The position numbers and the translations under genes are program-made. The notes under the pieces were generated by a model. That model saw only the letters and a list, made by a program, of their open reading frames with translations, ran no database searches and had not been told where the DNA came from. A DNA stretch of 64,000 bases from Affinibrenneria salicis (GTDB lineage: Bacteria > Pseudomonadota > Gammaproteobacteria > Enterobacterales > Enterobacteriaceae): contig NZ_VYKJ01000006.1 of the NCBI RefSeq assembly GCF_008710095.1, positions 248,001 to 312,000 of the forward strand, written 5' to 3'. Numbering within the stretch: position 1 is the first letter of the stretch; each line of letters begins with the position of its first letter. This document shows positions 1 to 9,629 of the stretch, piece after piece.

Positions 1-381
1 CGCCAGTACGCCGCGCGCGGCCAATTTACCGACCAGATGGGGCAGCAGGCGGTCGTGATCCGTCAGCCATTGCAGCGAAGCGTTGGCGTAGATCAGATCC
101 TGCGGTTTGTCCGGCCGCCAGCCGGCGATATCCTGCTGGTGGAAGCGACAGGCCGGCAAGCGCTGGCGCGCCTGGCGCAACATGGCGGCGGAGGTATCGA
201 CGCCGGTGATGTCGGCCTGCGGCCACGCCTGATAAAGCAGTTCGGTGCTGTTGCCCGGGCCGCAGCCCAGATCGCTGAGTGCGGCGATAGCGGGATGTCG
301 CACGCGGGATAGCAGTTCGATGGCGGGGCGCGTGCGCTCGTCGGCGAAGCGCAGATAGAGTTCGGGGTTCCAGTCGGACAT
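1..381 (-). CDS. tam: Trans-aconitate 2-methyltransferase (3' part outside window)
   Basis: Reading the minus strand from ATG at 381 gives 127 codons open to the window edge. The start [20 protein letters not shown] closely follows enteric Tam. The SAM-binding motif [10 protein letters not shown] lies near residues 38-47, and the conserved stretch YANASLQWL follows near residue 100. Tam is a cytosolic SAM-dependent enzyme that methylates trans-aconitate, a by-product that inhibits aconitase. The C-terminal half lies beyond base 1. It is divergent from prfC across about 340 bp. Identification is firm from the motif order; only completeness is unknown. Confidence 0.92.
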   Translation of the reverse strand, partial: MSDWNPELYLRFADERTRPAIELLSRVRHPAIAALSDLGCGPGNSTELLYQAWPQADITGVDTSAAMLRQARQRLPACRFHQQDIAGWRPDKPQDLIYANASLQWLTDHDRLLPHLVGKLAARGVLA

Positions 382-718
382 TGAGCGTCTCCTCGCGGGG
401 GGCGGTATCGCGCTTCAGCATAGAAGAAACGCGCTGCCCGGCGCCAGCGAAAGCGGATGATCATCGCACGATATGTCGCGGCGCGGCGTTCGCTCCGCCG
501 TCCGTTATTGCATGCGGCCGGCGCCGGCCTCGACAGGAACAGATGCGGCGTGTTTTGTCCCGTGTAGAGAATCGCCGGGCAAAAATAACTCAATTGATTG
601 TATCGTGCCGCTAAATCAGAGAAAATGGCCGGCTTATATTTTGATTCCGCTTTGCCTGACGTGGCGACATCGACGCGATGCCGACGCCGGGCGACTAACA
701 TGAAGAAGCCTGAACAAC
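382..718. other. Intergenic region between tam and prfC
   Basis: About 340 bp separate two divergent genes, so both promoters should lie here. The stretch near 586-660 is AT-richer than its surroundings and is the likeliest promoter zone. The short open frames here show no family resemblance. I see no hairpin with a T-run. Confidence 0.5.
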
Positions 719-2308
719 ATGTCTCCAAGTGAATACGCCCGCGAAGTAGCGAAGAGAAGAACCTTCGCGATTATCTCTCACCCGGATGCCGGTAAAACCA
801 CGATTACTGAAAAGGTCCTGCTGTTCGGACAGGCCATTCAGACCGCGGGTACGGTGAAAGGCCGGGGTTCCAGCCAGCATGCCAAATCCGACTGGATGGA
901 AATGGAGAAGCAGCGCGGTATCTCGATCACCACCTCGGTGATGCAGTTTCCCTACCATGACTGCCTGGTGAATTTGCTGGACACTCCCGGGCATGAAGAT
1001 TTCTCGGAAGATACCTACCGTACGCTGACCGCGGTGGACTGCTGTCTGATGGTGATCGACGCGGCCAAAGGGGTGGAAGATCGCACCCGTAAACTGATGG
1101 ACGTCACCCGGCTGCGGGATACCCCGATCCTGACCTTTATGAACAAGCTGGATCGCGACATTCGCGATCCGATGGAATTGCTGGACGAGGTGGAAAGCGA
1201 GCTGAAAATCGCCTGCGCGCCGATCACCTGGCCGATTGGCTGCGGTAAGCTGTTTAAGGGCGTTTATCACCTGTACAAAGACGAAACGTATCTCTATCAG
1301 AGCGGTAAGGGCCATACCATTCAGGAACTGCGCGTGGTGAAAGGGCTGGATAATCCCGATCTGGATGCGGCGGTCGGCGAGGATCTGGCGGCGCAGTTGC
1401 GCGACGAACTGGAGCTGGTGCAGGGCGCTTCCAACGAGTTTGAGCTGGACGCGTTCCTGTCCGGCGATCTGACGCCGGTATTCTTCGGCACCGCGCTGGG
1501 CAACTTCGGCGTCGATCATATGCTGGACGGTCTGGTGGCCTGGGCGCCAGCGCCGATGCCGCGTCAGACCGATGCGCGCGTGGTGACGGCGCAGGAAGAG
1601 AAATTCTCCGGCTTCGTGTTTAAGATTCAGGCCAATATGGATCCGAAACACCGTGACCGGGTGGCGTTTATGCGCGTGGTATCGGGCAAATATGAGAAGG
1701 GCATGAAGCTGCATCAGGTGCGCACCGGCAAGGATGTGGTGATTGCCGATGCGTTGACCTTTATGGCCGGCGATCGTTCTCACGTGGAAGAGTCGTGGGC
1801 CGGCGATATTCTTGGTCTGCACAATCACGGCACCATCCAGATCGGCGATACCTTCACTCAGGGGGAAAACCTCAAATTCACCGGTATTCCGAACTTTGCG
1901 CCGGAGCTGTTCCGCCGTATCCGGCTGCGCGATCCGCTGAAGCAGAAACAGCTGCTGAAAGGGCTGGTGCAACTGTCGGAAGAGGGCGCGGTGCAGGTTT
2001 TCCGTCCGCTGATTAATAACGATCTGATCGTCGGCGCGGTGGGCGTGCTGCAGTTCGACGTGGTGGTGGCCCGCCTGAAAAGCGAATATAACGTGGAGGC
2101 CATCTACGAGTCGGTGAACGTATCGACCGCCCGCTGGGTGGAGTGCGCCGACGCGAAGAAGCTGGACGAATTCACCCGTAAAACCGAGCTGAATCTGGCG
2201 CTGGACGGCGGCGATAATCTGACCTATATCGCGCCGACTATGGTTAACCTGAACCTGACGCAGGAACGCTATCCTGAGATCCAGTTCCATAAAACGCGCG
2301 AACATTAA
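719..2308 (+). CDS. prfC: Peptide chain release factor 3
   Basis: A 529-residue translational GTPase, the same length as E. coli RF3 and nearly identical over long stretches. It has the P-loop SHPDAGKTT (residues about 20-28), the switch II motif DTPGHEDF and the guanine-specificity motif NKLD. RF3 recycles RF1/RF2 from the ribosome after peptide release. The ATG is preceded by a GAAGAAG purine tract, and the N-terminus aligns with the enteric protein. It is monocistronic: divergent from tam, with osmY more than 500 bp downstream. Confidence 0.97.
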   Translation: MSPSEYAREVAKRRTFAIISHPDAGKTTITEKVLLFGQAIQTAGTVKGRGSSQHAKSDWMEMEKQRGISITTSVMQFPYHDCLVNLLDTPGHEDFSEDTYRTLTAVDCCLMVIDAAKGVEDRTRKLMDVTRLRDTPILTFMNKLDRDIRDPMELLDEVESELKIACAPITWPIGCGKLFKGVYHLYKDETYLYQSGKGHTIQELRVVKGLDNPDLDAAVGEDLAAQLRDELELVQGASNEFELDAFLSGDLTPVFFGTALGNFGVDHMLDGLVAWAPAPMPRQTDARVVTAQEEKFSGFVFKIQANMDPKHRDRVAFMRVVSGKYEKGMKLHQVRTGKDVVIADALTFMAGDRSHVEESWAGDILGLHNHGTIQIGDTFTQGENLKFTGIPNFAPELFRRIRLRDPLKQKQLLKGLVQLSEEGAVQVFRPLINNDLIVGAVGVLQFDVVVARLKSEYNVEAIYESVNVSTARWVECADAKKLDEFTRKTELNLALDGGDNLTYIAPTMVNLNLTQERYPEIQFHKTREH

Positions 2309-2870
2309 TAACGCATACGGCGGGGCGGGGCGGACGATTGCGCGCCCCCGCCGCCCGCTCACGCGCAGGGCCGACCGACGAGCGGCGTCGCGCACCGGGC
2401 GCTAAAATTGATTCCGGCAAGTTACGTCTGTTCGTCGCGCTTTCGCGCGCGACGTCCTCCCGCGAAGGCGCGCGTCTTAAACTCTTCTGGTCTGGCAAAT
2501 GCGAACGTTTTCCCGCAGAGAAATATTTTTATTATTATTTATCAATTAATTAATCTTTTATCGTCTGCCGTTTTCTCCCGTCTTCACGCCACAGACAATT
2601 CTGAATTGCCCCGTTATCCGGTTGTTTTTTTGTGATCAACCTGTGATTTTGTTGCTCGTGGTCTATAGTTAACAACGTAACGCGAAAAATCAGTTTGTTT
2701 AACTAAGAACCTTTTAATGTGTAGTGGGTTATGTTGCTTTGTTAATGATTTCAGAAATGATCTATTTCTCTGAAGGCGTTAACGGGTTCTGAAGACTGAT
2801 AGCCGGCCGCGGATTAACGCGTCGCCGGCGACGCGTTACAGATGCAACCATAATAAAGGGAAGAAAATCG
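2309..2870. other. Long intergenic region prfC-osmY
   Basis: This 560-bp stretch has no convincing gene. Just after prfC there is a GC-rich inverted stretch (about 2320-2362), possibly a weak terminator without a clear T-run. The stretch 2500-2780 is AT-rich and contains the osmY promoter (see 2662-2672), leaving roughly 200 nt of untranslated leader. Confidence 0.6.
2662..2672 (+). promoter_or_regulatory. Probable sigmaS-type -10 element of osmY
   Basis: TCTATAGTTAA differs at one position from the extended sigmaS -10 consensus KCTAYRCTTAA. It lies about 200 bp before the osmY ATG. From memory, E. coli osmY also has an unusually long leader, which would fit. No experimental start site is known here. 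Confidence 0.5.
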
Positions 2871-3485
2871 ATGAAAAAGACCAAGATGACACAATCTCTG
2901 ATCGCTATTGTCCTGGGTTCCGTGCTGGCTGGCGGTAGCGCCATGGCTGAAGAAACCCTGACGCAAAAAGCGGAGGGTATTGCGAGCAAGGCGGGAGACA
3001 AAGTCGATAGTTCCGTACAACATGCGAAAAACTATGTTAACGACAGCACAACGACAGCAAAAGTGAAAAGCGCGCTGACGGAAGACAAAACCATTAAGAG
3101 CAGCGATATCTCGGTCAGTACCGACGACGGTGTGGTGACGCTCAGCGGCTTTGTTTCCAGCCAGCAACAGGCGACCCAGGCCGTCGCGCTCGCCTCGAAG
3201 GCGGAAGGCGTGAAATCCGTTAGCGACAAGCTGCAGGTCAAGGACAATGAATCACAATCCGTCGGCGCTTATGCCGGCGATGCGGTGACCACCAGTAAGA
3301 TCAAGGCTAAACTGCTGGCGGACGATATCGTACCGTCGCGCAACGTGAGGGTGGAAACCAACGAAGGCGTGGTGCAACTGAGCGGCAGCGTGGAAAACGC
3401 CGCGCAGTCGGCGCGGGCGGAAAGCCTCGCCAAAGCGATTGACGGCGTGAAAAGCGTCAAGAACGATCTGACCATCAAACCTTAA
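2871..3485 (+). CDS. osmY: Osmotically inducible periplasmic protein OsmY
   Basis: A 204-residue protein with a cleavable signal peptide (Met-Lys-Lys start, hydrophobic core, AMA/EE cleavage near residue 25). Two BON domains follow, around residues 60-125 and 138-203. Each carries the [10 protein letters not shown] / [10 protein letters not shown] type motif and ends in a GVKSVxNDL/KL strand. BON domains are thought to bind membranes or protein partners; OsmY acts in the periplasm as an osmotic- and stationary-phase protein with chaperone-like activity. Its place after prfC and before ytjA matches the enteric order. The start follows AAGGGAAGAAAATCG. Confidence 0.95.
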   Translation: MKKTKMTQSLIAIVLGSVLAGGSAMAEETLTQKAEGIASKAGDKVDSSVQHAKNYVNDSTTTAKVKSALTEDKTIKSSDISVSTDDGVVTLSGFVSSQQQATQAVALASKAEGVKSVSDKLQVKDNESQSVGAYAGDAVTTSKIKAKLLADDIVPSRNVRVETNEGVVQLSGSVENAAQSARAESLAKAIDGVKSVKNDLTIKP

Positions 3486-3721
3486 TTCTGACCCGTGCCC
3501 GGGTTGACGCGCGATAAAGCGCGCCACCCCGGTCCTATCCCGTGTCGTTCATGCCGCGCCTGATTTGGGGGCGGCGTGAATTTATCCGTCAACTGTCGGC
3601 GGCAGGCGAATTTGTGTGCGGCGCTAGCATTGTCCGGGACAGCCCGGGTCGCTGCCGCCGCAACAATGTAGCACCAATCGCCACATCCACAGTATTCATT
3701 AGCCTGAATTAAGGAGTGCAT

Positions 3722-3883
3722 ATGTTTCGTTGGGGGATTATATTTTTAGTCATCGCGTTGATTGCGGCTGCGCTGGGATTTGGCGGACTGGCCGGTACGG
3801 CCGCAGGCGCGGCGAAAATTGTTTTTGTCGTTGGTATTATTTTGTTCCTTATCAGCCTGTTCACCGGTCGTAAAAGACCCTGA
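3722..3883 (+). CDS. ytjA: Small membrane protein YtjA (UPF0391/DUF1328)
   Basis: A 53-codon gene, [20 protein letters not shown] and onward, essentially identical to enteric YtjA. It has two transmembrane helices joined by a short [11 protein letters not shown] turn and a basic C-terminal tail GRKRP. The ribosome site AAGGAG lies 5-6 nt before ATG. Function is unknown; in enterics it sits beside osmY and is a small inner-membrane protein. It was too short for a length-based gene search. Confidence 0.93.
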   Translation: MFRWGIIFLVIALIAAALGFGGLAGTAAGAAKIVFVVGIILFLISLFTGRKRP

Positions 3884-4001
3884 CGGCCGCCGGCGGGCGG
3901 CCGAACCAGACCGGCGGCCTGAGGGGCGAACCGACATATGACTGTCATGGTCGGCTGTCATACTCCATTTGCTGAGTTTCGATGTTTCAGGAGGTCTGGT
4001 G

Positions 4002-4196
4002 ATGATGAATAGCGATATTGTTGCAGGCAAATGGAAACAGTGGAAAGGACACTTCTGGTCGATCTGGGCGGAGTGGTTCGATAGCGACTGCGCCTGGTTT
4101 GAGGCTCACAACGATTATTTATCCGGGATTGTGCAGGAAGACTATGGCCGCGAGCAGGAACGCTCGGCCAGCGGCGGTAAACGCACGCTGCACTGA
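4002..4196 (+). CDS. CsbD-like (YjbJ family) small stress protein, Trp-rich
   Basis: A 64-residue soluble protein with the CsbD/YjbJ fold signature: GKWKQWKG near residue 8, then an Asp/Glu-rich turn, LSGIVQEDYG and a charged tail. AGGAGG sits 7 nt before ATG 4002 (a second ATG follows directly), which decides the start. Compared with E. coli YjbJ, the lysine-rich middle is replaced by HFWSIWAEWF, giving an unusually high tryptophan content. CsbD-like proteins are induced by sigmaS or sigmaB stress; their biochemical role is unknown. It lies beside osmY and ytjA, consistent with a stress cluster. Confidence 0.8.
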   Translation: MMNSDIVAGKWKQWKGHFWSIWAEWFDSDCAWFEAHNDYLSGIVQEDYGREQERSASGGKRTLH

Positions 4197-4225
4197 CCCC
4201 CGCGAGGGGCCGCATCCCGCGCGAT

Positions 4226-4254
4226 AAAAAACGCAGGCCGCGTCGCGGCCTGCG
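4226..4254 (-). terminator. Intrinsic terminator of bglA
   Basis: On the minus strand a perfect 11-bp GC stem (CGCAGGCCGCG / CGCGGCCTGCG, 4232-4254) is followed by six U (4231-4226). It lies about 100 bp past the bglA stop and has the right orientation to end that transcript. Confidence 0.85.
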
Positions 4255-4356
4255 TAGTGAATGGCCGTCGCCCGTTATGGCTTTCGGTTCCGCATTCCAG
4301 ACGGCCGGCGCCGGTTACGGCGCCGGCTTTCGTTGATTACCGCTTCGCCCGCCGAT

Positions 4357-5877
<1,521 letters not shown>

Positions 5878-5995
5878 TTACGCCCAGGCGTCCGCGTCGT
5901 CTGCGTAAGCTGAAGCGGGTCAGCGGCAGGCGGCGTTTTTATTGGCTTTCACACTATGGGCCGGAGTCTGGCACAGGGGAAAAATAAAGTCACGG

Positions 5996-6021
5996 TATAA
6001 CAAAATGGGCCGTTTGTTATA
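5996..6021. promoter_or_regulatory. Palindrome upstream of bglA, candidate RpiR operator
   Basis: A perfect 9-bp inverted repeat TATAACAAA / TTTGTTATA is separated by 8 bp (ATGGGCCG). It lies between the regulator stop (6047) and the bglA promoter region, where a SIS-domain regulator of a phospho-sugar gene would bind. The binding assignment is inference. Confidence 0.5.
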
Positions 6022-6046
6022 TGTCACACGAATAAAACACCCTGTT

Positions 6047-6787
6047 TTATTCGCCGATTTTATTAATAAACGCAGGCAGCCGTTTGCCGATGGTTTCGAT
6101 GATATATAACACCGGAATCTGCGTGGTAATATTATACTGGCCTTCCAGCACCAGCGGCGGCATGTGGTAAGAGGTATTCAGATCGGCCATTTTGGCCAGC
6201 GTCGAGGTTTCGCTGTTGGTCAGGCTGATGATCCGGCACTGATGGCGGCTGAACTGGCTGGCGAGGCGGATGATGTCCTCCGTGCCGCCGGATACCGAGA
6301 GAATAATGGCGATGGCGTCCTGATAGCTATCGCCATGAATCGGATAATAAGGATCATCGATCCAGCTGCTGAATTTTCCTATATTGGAAAAGAAACGCGC
6401 GCTATATTTTGCCAGCGCGCCCGAGGTGCCGATACCAACAAAAATAATGCGGCGCGCGGCGGCAATTTGCGCCACCGCCTCATTCAGCATCTCATCGAAT
6501 TCATTATTATTGATACTTTTAAAATAGCTGATGATTTCGTTAATACCGAAACCGGTTTGCGGCTGCTCTTCGTGCTGCACATATAATTTAAAACGCACGC
6601 GAAATTCGGAATACCCCGCACAGTGCATTTTTTTGCAGAAGCGCAACACCGTGGTGGTGGAAACGCCCGCGCTGTCCGCCAGCTCCCTGATGGTCATATA
6701 CATCACTTTTTCGCTATTTTTGATGACGTAGTTATAAACCAGCAGTTCCAGCTCGTTGAGCGTCGCGATTGCTTGATAAGTGAACAT
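6047..6787 (-). CDS. MurR/RpiR family transcriptional regulator
   Basis: 246 residues. The N-terminal helix-turn-helix of the RpiR type (MTIRELADSAGVSTTTVLRFCKK, about residues 30-53) is followed by a SIS sugar-phosphate-binding domain (about residues 100-225) with the loop VGIGTSG and the ILSVSGGTEDI segment. Proteins of this type sense a phosphosugar and control the neighbouring catabolic gene. It is on the same strand as bglA and 254 bp upstream, so control of bglA is likely. In E. coli yjjU is the next gene before yjjV; here this bgl pair takes that place. Confidence 0.88.
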   Translation of the reverse strand: MFTYQAIATLNELELLVYNYVIKNSEKVMYMTIRELADSAGVSTTTVLRFCKKMHCAGYSEFRVRFKLYVQHEEQPQTGFGINEIISYFKSINNNEFDEMLNEAVAQIAAARRIIFVGIGTSGALAKYSARFFSNIGKFSSWIDDPYYPIHGDSYQDAIAIILSVSGGTEDIIRLASQFSRHQCRIISLTNSETSTLAKMADLNTSYHMPPLVLEGQYNITTQIPVLYIIETIGKRLPAFINKIGE

Positions 6788-6879
6788 TCCGATACCTGCG
6801 TTTTCCGGTGAGACGCCCGTGGTCGGCCGCTGGAGCCTGTCGTCAGGGCGGTCGCGGGGATAGCCCGCCTCGCCATCCT

Positions 6880-6916
6880 ATACTATACCTTTCATCTTTC
6901 AAGTGCGGTTGCGGGC
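6880..6916 (+). repeat. Short ERIC-end-like fragment
   Basis: CTATACCTTTCATCTTTCAAG resembles the ERIC terminus TATACC(CG)TCATACTTCAAG with several changes. It lies between rpiR and yjjV, where the divergent promoters must also lie. This is a low-confidence fossil repeat. Confidence 0.3.
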
Positions 6917-7000
6917 CGGCCGCCGGCAATATGGGTTTGGTCGTCGCCTTGTTGTATCCTGCGGCATAGGGCCCCTGGCGACAGCAAAAGGATAACCGTA

Positions 7001-7816
7001 TTGAACGAGGATATTTTAACCGGCAACGCGTCCCCGGCGTCTTTGACATTTATTGATACGCACTGCCACTTCGACTTTCCGCCGTTCAGCGGCCATGAAG
7101 CGCAGAGCCTGGCGCAGGCGGCGGCGGCCGGCGTCGGGCGCATTATTGTCCCGACCGTCACGGCGGACTATTTCCCCCGCGTGCTGGCGCTGGCGGCGCA
7201 GTATGCGCCGCTGTATGCCGCGATTGGGCTGCATCCGTTATATATCGCACAGCATGACGACGCGGCGCTGGCGCGGCTGGAGCGGACCCTGGAACAGCGG
7301 CCGCCGAAGCTGGCGGCCGTTGGCGAGATCGGTCTGGACCGGTATATGGACGAGCCGCAGTTTGATCGCCAGCGGGCGCTGCTGGAGAGTCAGCTTCGGC
7401 TGGCGAAGCGCTACGATCTGCCGGTGATCCTGCATTCGCGCCGCACGCACGATCACCTGGCGCAGATGCTGCGCCGCATCAGTCTGCCGCGCAATGGGGT
7501 GGTGCATGGCTTCGCCGGCAGCGCCGAGCAGGCGCTGGCGTTTGTCCGGCTGGGATATCTGATCGGCGTAGGCGGCACCATTAGCTATGAGCGCGCCAGC
7601 AAAACCCGCCGGGCGATCGCGCGCCTGCCGCTGACGTCGCTGCTGCTGGAAACGGATGCGCCGGATATGCCGGTCGCCGGTTATCAGGGGCAGCCGAACC
7701 GGCCGGAACGCATCCGCGATATTTTTCATGCGCTATGCCAGTTGCGCAGCGAACCGCCTGGGGCGATCGCGGCGGCGCTGCGTCAGAATACGCTGCGCTT
7801 GTTCAACCTGAAGTAG
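7001..7816 (+). CDS. yjjV: TatD-family metal-dependent hydrolase YjjV
   Basis: A 271-residue TIM-barrel metallohydrolase. The metal-binding motif THCHFDFPP lies near the N-terminus, with VGEIGLD (metal-ligand Glu), ILHSRRTHD, GVVHGFAGS and LLETDAPDMP following in the order typical of TatD proteins. It aligns well with E. coli YjjV, a putative 3'-5' DNase or deoxyribonuclease-type hydrolase. The frame appears to open with TTG at 7001 (AAAGGA about 8 nt upstream); the family usually begins about 15 residues later, so the exact start is uncertain. Confidence 0.9.
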   Translation: MNEDILTGNASPASLTFIDTHCHFDFPPFSGHEAQSLAQAAAAGVGRIIVPTVTADYFPRVLALAAQYAPLYAAIGLHPLYIAQHDDAALARLERTLEQRPPKLAAVGEIGLDRYMDEPQFDRQRALLESQLRLAKRYDLPVILHSRRTHDHLAQMLRRISLPRNGVVHGFAGSAEQALAFVRLGYLIGVGGTISYERASKTRRAIARLPLTSLLLETDAPDMPVAGYQGQPNRPERIRDIFHALCQLRSEPPGAIAAALRQNTLRLFNLK

Positions 7817-7881
7817 CCGCGCGCGGCGAGTACAGATTGGCGCGCATTCGTCAAAAACAATAGCGTGCAGGTTTTATTATG

Positions 7882-7897
7882 TGTGATGCAAGTCACA
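7882..7897. promoter_or_regulatory. CRP site 2 (upstream) of the nucleoside transporter
   Basis: TGTGATGCAAGTCACA is a perfect TGTGA-N6-TCACA CRP site. Its centre (7889.5) is about 93.5 bp upstream of the start expected from the -10 at 7970-7975, the spacing seen for the distal CRP site in CytR-regulated promoters such as deoP2. Confidence 0.8.
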
Positions 7898-7933
7898 TTT
7901 TTATTTTTTTTGTTGCTTCAGGTTGTATTAATT

Positions 7934-7949
7934 TGTGACTTTAATCTGA
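7934..7949. promoter_or_regulatory. CRP site 1 (proximal) of the nucleoside transporter
   Basis: TGTGACTTTAATCTGA has one perfect and one weak CRP half. Its centre is about 41.5 bp from the expected start, the class II position. It lies 52 bp from the upstream perfect site; CytR would sit between the two. Confidence 0.6.
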
Positions 7950-7969
7950 AACCGAGCCCGCTCTGCCTC

Positions 7970-7975
7970 TATAAT
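7970..7975 (+). promoter_or_regulatory. -10 element TATAAT of the nucleoside transporter promoter
   Basis: A perfect TATAAT without a good -35 box, as expected at an activator-dependent class II CRP promoter. The start would fall near 7983, about 60 nt before the ATG at 8045. Confidence 0.65.
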
Positions 7976-8044
7976 CAGCGCGTCGGGCGCCGGCGAGCGT
8001 CACCGAACACCTCTCTTTTTATCACGTGCTACAGGATATGTTAC

Positions 8045-9325
8045 ATGCAACTCATGATGAGTCTGGTCGGCATGGCTGTGCTGGTACTGGTCGCCATACT
8101 GGTATCGAGCAATCGTAAAGCCATCAAACTTCGCACCGTGCTGAGTGCTTTTCTGCTGCAGGTCGGCATCGGCGCCCTGGTGCTGTATGTGCCCTGGGGC
8201 CGCAAAGTGCTGGGCAGCCTGTCCGAAGGAGTGACGAACGTTATTTCTTACGGCAACCAGGGCGTGTCGTTTATTTTTGGCGGGCTTGCGTCCGACAAAA
8301 TGTTTGAACTGTTTGGCGGCGGCGGCTTCGTGTTTGCTCTGCGCGTGCTGCCGATTATCGTGTTTTTCTCTTCGCTGATCGCGGTGCTGTACTACCTCGG
8401 CATTATGCAGTGGGTCATCCGCCTGCTGGGCGGCGGGCTGCAGAAACTGCTCGGCACGTCGCGCACTGAATCGCTGTCGGCCACGGCCAATATCTTCGTC
8501 GGGCAGACCGAAGCGCCGCTGGTGGTGCGTCCTTATATCGCCACCATGACCCAGTCGGAACTGTTCGCCGTTATGTGCGGCGGGCTGGCCTCGATCGCCG
8601 GCGCGGTGATGGCCGGCTACGCCCAGATGGGCGTGCCGCTGGAGTACTTGATCGCGGCATCCTTTATGGCGGCGCCGGGCGGCCTGCTGTTCGCCAAACT
8701 GATGGTGCCGGAAACAGAACAGAGCCGCGATCACGACCAGATCGACACCTTTACCAGCGAAGATGAACAGCCGCCGGCCAACGTTATCGATGCGGCGGCC
8801 ACCGGCGCGGCGTCCGGTTTGCAGCTGGCGCTGAACGTAGGGGCGATGCTGCTGGCCTTTATCGCGCTGATTGCGTTGGTTAACGGTATTCTCGGCGGCG
8901 TGGGCGGTTGGTTCAACTTCCCGCAGTTGTCGCTGGAGCTGATTCTGGGCTGGCTGTTCTCGCCGGTCGCTTTCCTGATCGGCATCCCCTGGGATGAGGC
9001 GATGGTCGCCGGGTCATTCATCGGCCAGAAGCTGATCGTAAACGAATTCGTGGCCTATATGGATTTCAGTCAGTATCTGAGGCCTGACGAAGTGGTCAAC
9101 GCGGCCGGTCTGCAGGTGCTGTCGACCCATACCAAAGCGGTCATCTCCTTCGCCTTGTGCGGCTTCGCCAATCTGTCTTCTATTGCAATACTGATCGGCG
9201 GGCTGGGCTGCATGGCGCCGAACCGCCGTCCCGATATCGCGCGTTTCGGTCTGAAGGCGGTGGCGGCCGGCACCTTATCCAACCTGATGAGCGCCTCGAT
9301 CGCCGGCTTCTTCCTCGCCCTGTAA
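8045..9325 (+). CDS. Concentrative nucleoside transporter (CNT, NupX/NupC type)
   Basis: 426 residues with about ten transmembrane helices. An N-terminal Nucleos_tra2_N region ([20 protein letters not shown]), the gate domain and a C-terminal core with [11 protein letters not shown] and [12 protein letters not shown] are the conserved CNT motifs. These transporters import nucleosides with protons. The sequence is closer to NupX/YeiM-type proteins than to NupC. ATG 8045 fits the family N-terminus; the frame stays open further upstream but crosses the promoter. The two CRP sites predict CRP/CytR control. An intrinsic terminator follows. No deo genes are beside it. Confidence 0.9.
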   Translation: MQLMMSLVGMAVLVLVAILVSSNRKAIKLRTVLSAFLLQVGIGALVLYVPWGRKVLGSLSEGVTNVISYGNQGVSFIFGGLASDKMFELFGGGGFVFALRVLPIIVFFSSLIAVLYYLGIMQWVIRLLGGGLQKLLGTSRTESLSATANIFVGQTEAPLVVRPYIATMTQSELFAVMCGGLASIAGAVMAGYAQMGVPLEYLIAASFMAAPGGLLFAKLMVPETEQSRDHDQIDTFTSEDEQPPANVIDAAATGAASGLQLALNVGAMLLAFIALIALVNGILGGVGGWFNFPQLSLELILGWLFSPVAFLIGIPWDEAMVAGSFIGQKLIVNEFVAYMDFSQYLRPDEVVNAAGLQVLSTHTKAVISFALCGFANLSSIAILIGGLGCMAPNRRPDIARFGLKAVAAGTLSNLMSASIAGFFLAL

Positions 9326-9347
9326 TCGTTCATACCTGCACCCTCGC

Positions 9348-9377
9348 AGCCAGCGGCTTTCGCCGCTGGCTTTTTTT
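9348..9377 (+). terminator. Intrinsic terminator after the nucleoside transporter
   Basis: A perfect 10-bp stem AGCCAGCGGC / GCCGCTGGCT with a four-base loop is followed directly by a T-run (TTTTTTT). It lies 22 bp after the stop codon. Confidence 0.93.
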
Positions 9378-9490
9378 ATGCCCTTCTCGCATCCCTTTTA
9401 ATGCATTTCCGTAACATCGCGCCCTGTTTTGGTGCGCTGCGGCGTTTCCGGGTTCGGCTAAACACCGTCCGTTACGGCTTTCGATAAACA

Positions 9491-9506
9491 TGGCACGGCC
9501 TGTGCT
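9491..9506 (+). promoter_or_regulatory. Sigma54-type promoter of the NMT1/TauA-like ABC operon
   Basis: TGGCACGGCCTGTGCT has the -24 TGGCACG box and the invariant GG-N10-GC spacing, with one mismatch in the -12 box (GTGC instead of TTGC). It lies about 125 bp before the ATG. Upstream, 9421-9435 contains a strong TTGGTGC half-site resembling NtrC boxes. Nitrogen-starvation control is inferred. Confidence 0.6.
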
Positions 9507-9629
9507 TAATCATATATACCATCTTGTACACAAGATGCCGGCCGTCACAGGCGACAGACCTGACGGGGCGCATCGTGGGCTATCCGGCGCGCGGACATTG
9601 GCTACTTACACCGTTTAATGGGGAAAAGA

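Noticed and set aside
695..2395. Long minus ORF opposite prfC
   Set aside because: A shadow of the prfC codon pattern: His/Arg/Gln-rich translation, no homology or ribosome site; the plus-strand gene is certain.
4304..4332. GCCGGCGCCG hairpin as a plus-strand terminator
   Set aside because: Strong stem but only three T residues follow; the terminator at 4226-4254 on the minus strand is far better supported.
9541..9556. GCCGTCACAGGCGACA near the NMT1-type operon as an additional copy of the 16690 operator
   Set aside because: Only the left half matches; too weak to claim co-regulation.
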